IMG/VR virus record: IMGVR_UViG_3300025070_000030
Location: 1 to 61,489 of that record
Direction: 5' to 3' (one strand)
DNA: 61,489 bases
From: a virus
Numbering within the stretch: the stretch's first letter is position 1; each line of letters begins with the position of its first letter. Made by a program: the position numbers and the translations under genes. This document shows positions 38,184 to 45,017 of this stretch, one piece after another. The notes below the pieces were generated by a model. The model had not been told where the DNA came from and searched no databases. It saw only the letters and a list, made by a program, of their open reading frames with translations.

Positions 38184-39056
38184 ATGCTTGGGAACGAACT
38201 AATGGAAATGGACAACGATCTTGATAGCATCGTGGCAGCAATGTCTAGCGATAACGTCGAGGAGATGATGAAGCTTACTGGTCAGGGCGGTGCCGTGACA
38301 GAGAAGGTAGGACTGCCTCGTCTTAACATTAACTACGATCAAGAGACAGACGATGGTCACAACCTCACACGGGGTGACTGGAAGATGTATCTTGACGGAC
38401 GCTTTATCTTTGCAAAAGAGGTAAAGCTACGTGCGCTGCTGCGTACCTACGAGTACAGTATGTGGGATGCAGAGGCAAACGAAGGCAAGGGTGGATTCTC
38501 CTGCAAGTCAGTACAGAAGACATCCTTTGGGGGAATGTTCCCCGACACGCAGGGCGGCAACAAGTGTGGTCGTCTGACTCGTGACGAAGAAGACGCACTA
38601 GATAAGGATGATCATCGTTATCTAACCTCCCGTGCGGTGGTATGCAATCAGGTAATCTACGGACGTATCAGTGGTGAATTCACTGAGGCGGACGGAACTC
38701 CTTGTATTGTCTCAGACGAGCCTGTCATTGCATACTTCAAGCGTTCTGGTTTCAAACCAATCTCTGACTTCATTCAGGGTTTGACGAAGCAGAACAAGTT
38801 GATGGCACAGACATCTATCCTTCTGCGTACAAATAAGCAAAAGAAGGGCAGCGTGACGTACTGGACGCCTATGCCAACCTTTGAAAGCACTGTGTCTATC
38901 ACAGATGCGGACAAAGAGTTGATGGGCACCTTTGCGGAAACGGTCAAGGGTCACAACGAAAATGTTATGAACGGACATCGTGAAGCATTGAAACTTATGT
39001 CAGATGATGCAGACATTGATCTGGCGGCAGACTTTGCTGATGCTGACGCTGCTTAA
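38184..39056 (+). CDS. Putative single-stranded DNA-binding protein
   Basis: The 290-residue protein has a beta-rich central part (GDWKMYLDGRFIFAKEVKLR, CNQVIYGRISGEF) and a strongly acidic C-terminal tail (SDDADIDLAADFADADAA). An acidic tail on a beta-barrel protein right after the polymerase is the usual look of phage SSBs such as T7 gp2.5. Family membership is not certain. The start has AAGGAG eight bases upstream, the best site of the plus operon, consistent with high expression. Confidence 0.6.
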   Translation: MLGNELMEMDNDLDSIVAAMSSDNVEEMMKLTGQGGAVTEKVGLPRLNINYDQETDDGHNLTRGDWKMYLDGRFIFAKEVKLRALLRTYEYSMWDAEANEGKGGFSCKSVQKTSFGGMFPDTQGGNKCGRLTRDEEDALDKDDHRYLTSRAVVCNQVIYGRISGEFTEADGTPCIVSDEPVIAYFKRSGFKPISDFIQGLTKQNKLMAQTSILLRTNKQKKGSVTYWTPMPTFESTVSITDADKELMGTFAETVKGHNENVMNGHREALKLMSDDADIDLAADFADADAA

Positions 39057-39933
39057 CATTCAAGACTATATGTCTAAGGCTTTGCGGGGGGAGACTAGTG
39101 TTTCCCCCGCAGGTCTTTCTGAATTTGTAAACGACACAAAGTATTCTGTGGAGCGGCAGCTTACCGACAAGCGTGGTGAGTACCGTATCCGTATGTCTGG
39201 TTTGGGACGGCCCCTGTGTCAGCAGGTGCTAGACAAGCACGGCATCAAAGAGTCGATGCAGTACAACACACTGTTTCGTTTTTTGTTTGGGGATATAACG
39301 GAAGCCATACTCATGCTGGTGATGAAAGAAGCCGGTGTGGACATCGTGGACTCTCAGCGAGAGGTTGAACTCAAGCTGGGTGGACATACTATCAAGGGAA
39401 CGCTTGACGTAATCATACGAGATGAAACCGGCACAGAGAAAGTGTGGGACATCAAGTCTGCAAGCGACTGGGCATTCAAAAACAAATTCACTGGGTTCGG
39501 TGGCTACGATGGATTAAAAGAAGACGATCCGTTTGGCTACGTGATGCAGGGTTACTTGTACTCTGCCGCCACTGGTATGCCGTTTGGTGGGTGGATTGTA
39601 GTCAACAAGTCTAGTGGTGAGGTAGCCGTGGTTGAGGCTCCTGACTGGCAAGACGAGGATCGTGCCAAATATTTGGCGGATGCAGAAGAGCGTGTCAAGT
39701 TTTTGACAGATCCAAAGGTAGAGCCATTCAGGCCGTACTCTGATGAGTTTGAAACGTACAGACGCAAGGGTGAGACTTTGCGTACTGGAAACAAGGTGTT
39801 AGCAAAAGAGTGCAACCTGTGTGGATACCGGCAGCACTGCTGGCCCGACGCACAACTACACGCCCGTGTAACATCCCAAGCCAAGTCTCCACCACAAGTC
39901 TGGTACACACGCCTCAAAACAAAGGAACTGTGA
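39040..39933 (+). CDS. RecB/Cas4-like PD-(D/E)XK exonuclease with Fe-S cysteines
   Basis: From ATG 39040 the protein has 297 residues; an in-frame ATG at 39070 is an alternative. The nuclease core shows Glu89 (GDITEAI), Asp123 (GTLDVII) and Asp137-Ile-Lys139 (VWDIKS). One cysteine precedes it (Cys60 in GRPLCQQ) and three follow near the C-terminus (Cys258, Cys261, Cys267 in CNLCGYRQHC). One N-terminal plus three C-terminal cysteines is the iron-sulphur cluster pattern of AddB and Cas4 nucleases. It may resect DNA ends for recombination or degrade host DNA. Confidence 0.82.
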   Translation: MLTLLNIQDYMSKALRGETSVSPAGLSEFVNDTKYSVERQLTDKRGEYRIRMSGLGRPLCQQVLDKHGIKESMQYNTLFRFLFGDITEAILMLVMKEAGVDIVDSQREVELKLGGHTIKGTLDVIIRDETGTEKVWDIKSASDWAFKNKFTGFGGYDGLKEDDPFGYVMQGYLYSAATGMPFGGWIVVNKSSGEVAVVEAPDWQDEDRAKYLADAEERVKFLTDPKVEPFRPYSDEFETYRRKGETLRTGNKVLAKECNLCGYRQHCWPDAQLHARVTSQAKSPPQVWYTRLKTKEL

Positions 39934-39934
39934 T

Positions 39935-40315
39935 ATGCCGTACTTGTTTGTGCGTGACTACGAAGTTGAGTTGATGGAGATGAACAAAGAACTCCACCAC
40001 ATATACGTTGAAGCCCACAGGGGCGGTGGTGGTGAGCGTAAAATAGTGTACCTACGACAAAACGAACGAGGGCTTCCGCTGACGTTGCGAGATAATTACT
40101 CCAACATGGGTGACCTATCTTCCAACACAGAGAAGCGTGATATAACTACCGTTGAATCTGAACTACAGAAGATAGGAAGATTGTCTCAATCTGGAGTTAT
40201 TGTATGCGTACCACTGAACCGTTTGACAAACGAACTCACCACAGTAGAAAAACTTTCCCCAAAAGTGGCAGGGTACGTGATAAAAAGAATGGGATCAATA
40301 GGAATGCAAATATGA
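39935..40315 (+). CDS. Protein of unknown function in the recombination genes
   Basis: A 126-residue protein beginning MPYLFVRDYEVELMEMNKEL, with HRGGGGERKIVYLRQNERG and a C-terminal LSPKVAGYVIKRMG helix. No domain is recognised. It starts one base after the Fe-S nuclease gene and overlaps endonuclease I by four bases, so co-expression with recombination enzymes is certain if the operon is read through. Confidence 0.65.
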   Translation: MPYLFVRDYEVELMEMNKELHHIYVEAHRGGGGERKIVYLRQNERGLPLTLRDNYSNMGDLSSNTEKRDITTVESELQKIGRLSQSGVIVCVPLNRLTNELTTVEKLSPKVAGYVIKRMGSIGMQI

Positions 40316-40701
40316 AACGGAGTTCCGCTAGTAAGGCGGGCTTCCGTTCAAACTTTGAACTGGGCATAGCCCGCTCGTTAGGTAACAAGGCAGTGCCCTA
40401 CGAGTATGAAAACGTCAAACTAACGTACGTACCAAAGCCTCGCACATACACTCCTGACTTCTACCTTGTAGAGCAGGATATTTTTATTGAGGCAAAAGGG
40501 TACCTAGACAAATCAGATCGTGTCAAGATGCAGCTAATCAAAGAACAGCATCCTGATCTAGACATACGGTTTGTTTTCCAAAACGCACAAAACAAGATTT
40601 ACAGAGGCAGCAAAACCACGTATGCTAGGTGGGCTGAACGCTACAATTTCAGATGGGCTGAAGGTAGCATACCAGAGGAGTGGTTGAAGAATGGCGATTG
40701 A
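40312..40701 (+). CDS. Endonuclease I, Holliday-junction resolvase (T7 gp3-like)
   Basis: From ATG 40312 the protein has 129 residues. The catalytic set of T7 endonuclease I is present with similar spacing: Glu16 (SNFELGIA), Asp49 (RTYTPDF), Glu60 and Lys62 (IEAKGYLDK). It would resolve branched DNA before packaging and help degrade host DNA. The start overlaps the previous stop as ATGA, and the gene ends inside the start of the next one. Confidence 0.92.
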   Translation: MKRSSASKAGFRSNFELGIARSLGNKAVPYEYENVKLTYVPKPRTYTPDFYLVEQDIFIEAKGYLDKSDRVKMQLIKEQHPDLDIRFVFQNAQNKIYRGSKTTYARWAERYNFRWAEGSIPEEWLKNGD

Positions 40702-41023
40702 TGAGGGTGATTTTGAACGGGCGAGTCTGCTGCCCGATAGATGGTATGTTATCTTGCGCAAGGTGGATGAAGAAAGCTTTTCCATCTCTGCGTACGATAC
40801 CACTGCCGAAGAAGACGAAGAGTTTTACGAGGCTGGTACGGTTGTAATCAACGGCGTCATGGAGTTGCTTGAGTCTGACTTTGAGCGAGTAATGCAAGCA
40901 GGTATGGCACGGCTGGCGTTTGATCATGTCAAGGAAAGTCTGACTAAAGATGACGACGGCCCAACAGTAAAGCATGAAGAAGGAACCAACATAGTCAAGA
41001 TAGACTTTGGTAAAGTGCAATGA
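40691..41023 (+). CDS. Acidic protein of unknown function
   Basis: A 110-residue acidic protein (MAIDEGDFERASLLPDRWYV) with a beta-rich N-terminal half and a helical MELLESDFERVMQAGMARLA segment. It lies between endonuclease I and MazG with short overlaps on both sides. No domain is recognised. Confidence 0.65.
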   Translation: MAIDEGDFERASLLPDRWYVILRKVDEESFSISAYDTTAEEDEEFYEAGTVVINGVMELLESDFERVMQAGMARLAFDHVKESLTKDDDGPTVKHEEGTNIVKIDFGKVQ

Positions 41024-41355
41024 TTAAGAACAACTGGAACTTGAACAACTATCAGCGGCAAGCAAAAGAAACCGCCATATACCCTGAGAACTCCAAGATA
41101 GTTTATCCTGCGTTGGGTCTAGCGGGAGAGGCCGGTGAAGTTGCTGACAAGGTGAAGAAGACCATTCGTGACGGACGTAATGATGCGGAGTATTACCATC
41201 AAATTGCAAAAGAACTGGGTGACGTACTTTGGTATTGCGCCGTTCTTGCAGATGACTTAGGATACTCGTTACAGCAAATTGCAGAGATGAACGTGTACAA
41301 GCTGCAAGCCCGTAAGGTTATGGGTACAATAGGCGGTGACGGAGATGACCGATGA
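41020..41355 (+). CDS. MazG-like nucleotide pyrophosphohydrolase
   Basis: The 111-residue protein shows the MazG helical core: NNYQRQAKETAIYP, then GLAGEAGEVADKVKK (the E-x-x-E metal ligands) and KELGDVLWYCAVLA (E-x-x-D). It hydrolyses NTPs or (p)ppGpp-type nucleotides and is common in marine phages, where it may manage nucleotide pools or host starvation signals. Next come nucleotide-metabolism genes, supporting that role. Confidence 0.9.
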   Translation: MIKNNWNLNNYQRQAKETAIYPENSKIVYPALGLAGEAGEVADKVKKTIRDGRNDAEYYHQIAKELGDVLWYCAVLADDLGYSLQQIAEMNVYKLQARKVMGTIGGDGDDR

Positions 41356-41612
41356 GACATGAAGAATATATGAAGAAAGCAGGGCAAGCCAATGATAACG
41401 TCAATCACCCGCCACACTACAATCAAGCAGGTATCGAATGCCTTGATGCAATCGCGGCGGCGACAGGCGACGGCTTCGAACACTACCTGCAAGGAAACAT
41501 CCTCAAGTATCTCTGGAGATACAGATACAAAAACGGGCTTGAAGACCTCAAGAAAGCCCAGTTCTACCTCAACAGATTAGTAAAAGAAAAAGAAGGACAA
41601 GACAATGAATAA
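41352..41612 (+). CDS. DUF3310 protein (T7 gp1.7-like)
   Basis: The 86-residue protein contains NHPPHYNQAGIECLDAI and YLQGNILKYLWRYRYKNGLE, the two conserved blocks of DUF3310, found at the C-terminus of T7 gp1.7, a nucleotide kinase. Here it stands alone, between MazG and ribonucleotide reductase. It may bind nucleotides and contribute to dNTP synthesis. Confidence 0.85.
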   Translation: MRHEEYMKKAGQANDNVNHPPHYNQAGIECLDAIAAATGDGFEHYLQGNILKYLWRYRYKNGLEDLKKAQFYLNRLVKEKEGQDNE

Positions 41613-43533
41613 TCTACTACCCACACCCTACCAAGAATTTATCCACAAGTCTCGCTATGCTCGTTGGCTAGAAGACGAGGGACGCCGTGAAAACTTTGAT
41701 GAAACAGTTGATCGGTACGTTAACTTTATGGTCAACCAAGTCAAAGGCAAGTGCAACTACGACTTGCCCGCTGCAGACGTAGAGGACTTGCGTGAGGCTA
41801 TCCTCAATCTTGAGGTGATGCCGTCTATGCGGGCTATGATGACTTCTGGGCCAGCGTTGGCACGGGACAATATCAGCGGCTACAACTGTAGCTACATTCC
41901 TGTAGACAGCCCTCGTTCGTTTGATGAGTGTATGTACATTCTTATGTGTGGCACGGGCGTGGGCTTCTCTGTTGAACGAGAGAACGTCGAAAAGCTGCCA
42001 GTTATTTCAGACAACTTTCACGAGTCTGACACTGTAATCAAAGTGGGAGACAGCAAGCCGGGGTGGGCAAAGGCATACCGCGAGTTGATTGCTCTGCTTT
42101 ACGCTGGACAAATCCCAGAGATAGACACGTCTGCTGTACGTGCTGCAGGTGAACGCCTCAAGACTATGGGTGGCCGTGCGTCTGGTCCGCAGCCCCTGCT
42201 CGACCTGTTCAACTTTACCATTGAGACATTCAAAAAGGCACACGGACGCAAGCTGTTTCCGATCGAGTGTCACGATCTTATGTGCAAAGTAGGAGAGATT
42301 GTCGTGGTGGGTGGTGTACGTCGCTCTGCCCTGATCAGCCTGTCTAATTTAAACGACGATCAAATGGCACACGCCAAGTCCGGTATGTGGTGGGAGAACG
42401 AGGGCCAACGTGCCCTAGCTAACAACTCTGTAGCGTACAAGGGTAAGCCAGAGATGGGTACCTTTATGCGTGAGTGGGTGTCGCTGTACGAATCTAAGTC
42501 CGGTGAGCGTGGTATCTTTAACCGCCAAGCTGCAGACATACAGGTGGGCCGCAACGGACGCCGTGAGCAGGGTCACATGTGGGGAACAAACCCCTGCAGC
42601 GAGATCATCCTACGTCCATACCAGTTCTGTAATTTGTCAGAGGTGGTGGTGCGCGAGTCTGACACGCTCAAGACTTTGAAGCGCAAGGTACGCTTGGCAA
42701 CCATCTTGGGAACCATGCAGTCCACACTCACTGATTTCAAATACCTGCGTAAAGTGTGGAAGGACAACACAGAAGAAGAACGTCTACTTGGTGTGTCACT
42801 GACTGGCATCATGGATCACTCCGTCCTGTCCAAAAACGTGGACAGCAAGCGTTGGCTTGAGGAGATGAAACAAGAAGCAGTGGACACAAACAAAGAGTAT
42901 GCGGAGATGTTTGGTATACCTGTGTCTGCCGCCATCACGTGTGTAAAGCCCAGCGGAACTGTGTCACAGCTTGTTGATGCAGCCAGCGGTATCCATGCCC
43001 GTCACAACGATCACTACGTGCGTACTGTGCGCGGGGACAACAAAGACCCACTTACACAGTTTTTGATGGACTCTGGCGTACCTGCAGAGCGTTGTGTGAT
43101 GAAGCCAGACTCAACTGTTGTGTTTTCTTTTCCGATGAAGTCGCCGGATGGTGCTGTCACTCGTACAGAGACTACTGCTGTTGAGCAGCTAGAACTGTGG
43201 AAAACATACGCTCTGCACTGGTGTGAACACAAACCGTCTATCACTGTCACTGTCAAAGAAGACGAGTGGATGGAAGTTGGTGCGTGGGTGTACGACAACT
43301 TTGACGTGGCATCTGGCGTGTCGTTCCTTCCGTTCTCTGATCACACGTATCAACAGGCACCATATCAAGACATAGAGCCTGATGAATATCTGGAATGGAA
43401 AGACCGTATGTCATACGTCAACATTGATTGGTCACGTCTGCAGGACTTTGAAAAGGAAGACACCACCACAGGCTCACGGGAGTTGGCATGTACTGCCGGG
43501 GTGTGTGAAGTCGTTGACTTGAATGCAGCGTAA
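41605..43533 (+). CDS. Class II (B12-dependent) ribonucleotide reductase
   Basis: The 642-residue protein matches monomeric adenosylcobalamin-dependent reductases of the Lactobacillus type. Cys95 (SGYNCSYIP) is a candidate active-site thiol. NPCSEI (329-334) supplies the Asn-Cys-Glu set, with Cys342 nearby. The C-terminal redox pair is Cys629/Cys634 (CTAGVCEVVDL), five residues apart as in the L. leichmannii enzyme. It reduces ribonucleotides to deoxyribonucleotides for phage DNA synthesis without a second subunit. Dependence on B12 implies a host that makes or imports it. Its 3' end is duplicated at 43712..43744. Confidence 0.92.
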   Translation: MNNLLPTPYQEFIHKSRYARWLEDEGRRENFDETVDRYVNFMVNQVKGKCNYDLPAADVEDLREAILNLEVMPSMRAMMTSGPALARDNISGYNCSYIPVDSPRSFDECMYILMCGTGVGFSVERENVEKLPVISDNFHESDTVIKVGDSKPGWAKAYRELIALLYAGQIPEIDTSAVRAAGERLKTMGGRASGPQPLLDLFNFTIETFKKAHGRKLFPIECHDLMCKVGEIVVVGGVRRSALISLSNLNDDQMAHAKSGMWWENEGQRALANNSVAYKGKPEMGTFMREWVSLYESKSGERGIFNRQAADIQVGRNGRREQGHMWGTNPCSEIILRPYQFCNLSEVVVRESDTLKTLKRKVRLATILGTMQSTLTDFKYLRKVWKDNTEEERLLGVSLTGIMDHSVLSKNVDSKRWLEEMKQEAVDTNKEYAEMFGIPVSAAITCVKPSGTVSQLVDAASGIHARHNDHYVRTVRGDNKDPLTQFLMDSGVPAERCVMKPDSTVVFSFPMKSPDGAVTRTETTAVEQLELWKTYALHWCEHKPSITVTVKEDEWMEVGAWVYDNFDVASGVSFLPFSDHTYQQAPYQDIEPDEYLEWKDRMSYVNIDWSRLQDFEKEDTTTGSRELACTAGVCEVVDLNAA

Positions 43534-43585
43534 AATACGTCACAACGTGTAAATTCTACTTATCAGTTGTAGCGTATAAGATGTA

Positions 43586-43659
43586 GGGGTGTAACTTAAA
43601 TGGCTAGAGTATCTGTATACGTTCAGAAGTGTGCGGGTTCAAATCCCGCCGCCCCGCCA
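43586..43659 (+). tRNA. tRNA-like sequence, structurally defective
   Basis: A cloverleaf can be drawn: acceptor GGGGTG/CGCCCC, then TA, D arm ACTT/GAGT with AAATGGCTA loop (A14, GG), anticodon arm TCTG/CAGA, five-base variable region, T arm GCGGG-TTCAAAT-CCCGC, then G and an encoded CCA. Two defects stand out. The acceptor has six pairs (a seventh would be A-G), and the anticodon stem has four pairs with an eight-base loop, or five with a T-T mismatch and a six-base loop. The anticodon is therefore not assignable (ACG if T33 is 43618). It may be a decayed tRNA or an attachment-site mimic of a host tRNA 3' end. Confidence 0.5.
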
Positions 43660-43693
43660 ATTTTATGTTAACAAAGCGAAGGTTTCTTAACAG

Positions 43694-43744
43694 ATGAACG
43701 CAGCCGCTGTTGTGTGTGAAGTGGTAGACCTTAATGCCGCCTAA
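43694..43744 (+). pseudogene. Relic duplicate of the ribonucleotide reductase 3' end
   Basis: The frame reads MNAAAVVCEVVDLNAA and a stop. Its last ten residues equal the end of the reductase (VCEVVDLNAA). The 33 bases 43712-43744 differ from 43501-43533 at six positions, all silent, so this is an old coding copy rather than a fresh duplication. The next gene starts inside it (ATG 43734), as expected of the original gene junction. Confidence 0.75.
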
Positions 43745-43865
43745 ACAAAACAAACCACTTGTGTGGAAGCGGGGAGTAGACTATATTATCTACAATCCGC
43801 CACGCAAGTCGGAACAAACTGAAGAATGGAAGAAGGTAAAGGACAAAGATAATGACAGACAGTAA
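43734..43865 (+). CDS. Small basic protein overlapping the relic reductase end
   Basis: A 43-residue gene with ATG at 43734-43736 inside the relic reductase end and TAA at 43863-43865. It begins MPPKQNKPLVWKRGVDYIIY and has a charged C-terminal helix. It overlaps the next gene by 14 bases. At the intact reductase the corresponding ATG leads to only nine codons before a stop, so the downstream gene survives only here. Function unknown. Confidence 0.6.
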   Translation: MPPKQNKPLVWKRGVDYIIYNPPRKSEQTEEWKKVKDKDNDRQ

Positions 43866-44079
43866 AGAATCTGTAATCAACATTGACGACAAAGAATACT
43901 CGCTTGATGATTTAGATGACAATCAGCGATATCTACTTATGCAAGTACAAGATGTAACAAATAACATACGCAGCTTAAACATGAAGATAGAGCAGTCACA
44001 AGCAGCACTGAATGTGTTCAGAGACACTCTTGTTAGGTCCATAAAAGAGACAGATGATACAAGTCAAGATAACTCCTAG
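43852..44079 (+). CDS. Small coiled-coil protein, DUF6447-like
   Basis: Seventy-five residues beginning MTDSKESVINIDDKEYSLDD, followed by NQRYLLMQVQDVTNNIRSLN and a coiled-coil helix. This matches a small marine-phage family I know as DUF6447. The acidic N-terminus and helical middle suggest a protein-protein adaptor. It overlaps the next gene by 26 bases. Confidence 0.7.
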   Translation: MTDSKESVINIDDKEYSLDDLDDNQRYLLMQVQDVTNNIRSLNMKIEQSQAALNVFRDTLVRSIKETDDTSQDNS

Positions 44080-44542
44080 TATAATTAGTCGCGCCAAAAA
44101 GAAAGCCGCCACTGTAGGTAATCTACAGGGCAGCATCACTGGTAGCTTGAGTCATGTCGTGGGTGCGATAGGCGAGATCATTGTAGCCGATGCAATGGGT
44201 GCTAACGAGTCTAACACCTACGACTACGATTTGGTGAGGGACGGGGAGCGTATTGACGTGAAAACGAAACGCTGCAACACCCGTCCCTTTCCACACTACG
44301 ATTGTTCGGTGGCTGCACACGGGACCAACCAAAACTGTGACAGTTATGTTTTTGTTCGTATTCTTACTGACACATCTCGTGCGTGGATATTAGGTTCCAT
44401 ACCAAAACAAGATTTCTACACAAAGGCAACAAAGTATAAACGGGGCGACGTAGACCCCGCAAACGGTTTTACATTCAAAGCCGATTGTTACAATCTACCT
44501 ATTAGTGAGTTATCTGATGTCCAAAAAAGCGAAGCTGTTTAA
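44054..44542 (+). CDS. PD-(D/E)XK endonuclease-like protein
   Basis: The 162-residue protein carries Glu41 (GAIGEIIVADAM), an Asp near 57-59 (YDYDLV) and Asp68-Val-Lys70 (RIDVKTK) in the order of restriction-fold nucleases, then a strand SYVFVRILTD. The set is complete, unlike in 325..744. It may degrade host DNA or act in recombination or packaging. It overlaps its neighbours at both ends in the plus operon. Confidence 0.8.
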   Translation: MIQVKITPSIISRAKKKAATVGNLQGSITGSLSHVVGAIGEIIVADAMGANESNTYDYDLVRDGERIDVKTKRCNTRPFPHYDCSVAAHGTNQNCDSYVFVRILTDTSRAWILGSIPKQDFYTKATKYKRGDVDPANGFTFKADCYNLPISELSDVQKSEAV

Positions 44543-44732
44543 CTTCGAAGTGAATCTCATGCAAGACGGTAAACTTGAACTGGTCTGCGATTGTGTCAAT
44601 CCAGAGGAGTTTGAGAAAACAATGAACAGCGGGTTGCCAGAGTATGACGGCGCACACTCAATAGCAACCCTGCTTCGTTACGTCAAATCTATGTCAGATG
44701 AGATCATAGAGAAGTCAGGCAAGTACGTTTAG
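44517..44732 (+). CDS. Small protein ending the replication operon
   Basis: From ATG 44517 the protein has 71 residues (MSKKAKLFNFEVNLMQDGKL), with a likely two-strand N-terminus and a C-terminal helix (IATLLRYVKSMSDEIIEKSG). No family is recognised. Its stop overlaps the stop of the converging late gene by two to four bases, so transcription of the two operons meets here. Confidence 0.65.
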   Translation: MSKKAKLFNFEVNLMQDGKLELVCDCVNPEEFEKTMNSGLPEYDGAHSIATLLRYVKSMSDEIIEKSGKYV

Positions 44733-44741
44733 CTTTTGCCT
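44717..44741. terminator. Weak bidirectional hairpin at the convergent operon ends
   Basis: AGGCAA (44717-44722) can pair with TTGCCT (44736-44741) around a 13-base loop that contains both stop codons. There is no strong T run on either side, so any termination would be weak. It is the only stem seen where the plus and minus operons converge. Confidence 0.3.
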
Positions 44742-45016
44742 TTGCCGTCTGCGGCGTAAAACGGAACCATATCACCGGCCTTGTTCTTTACCATCTTTAG
44801 CTTGCCGCCGTCAGCCATCATTGGCATCTTTGGCTTTTGCATGGTTTGATTTTGCATCATGTTTTGTTGACCTTGTGTTGCGGTCATCATGCCCCCCGCT
44901 TGAGCCTTCTTGCGGGGTTTCTTTTTGGTTGCCATTCCGCCGTACATCATTGGCTTGCGCTTTGCAGCACCGCCGTACATCATGCCTTTGCGTTGGCCGT
45001 TAGTGTAAGTTTTCAT
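44729..45016 (-). CDS. Small Met/Gly/Lys-rich protein, last late gene
   Basis: A 95-residue protein with repeated MMYGG pieces (residues about 12-28), a Gln/Met-rich middle and a C-terminal ADGGKLKMVKNKAGDMVPFY. Such low-complexity basic proteins with MMYGG repeats end the late operon in related marine phages, from memory. It is one base from the 1621-residue gene. It may be an internal virion protein or processed peptide. Confidence 0.65.
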   Translation of the reverse strand: MKTYTNGQRKGMMYGGAAKRKPMMYGGMATKKKPRKKAQAGGMMTATQGQQNMMQNQTMQKPKMPMMADGGKLKMVKNKAGDMVPFYAADGKGKS

Positions 45017-45017
45017 G

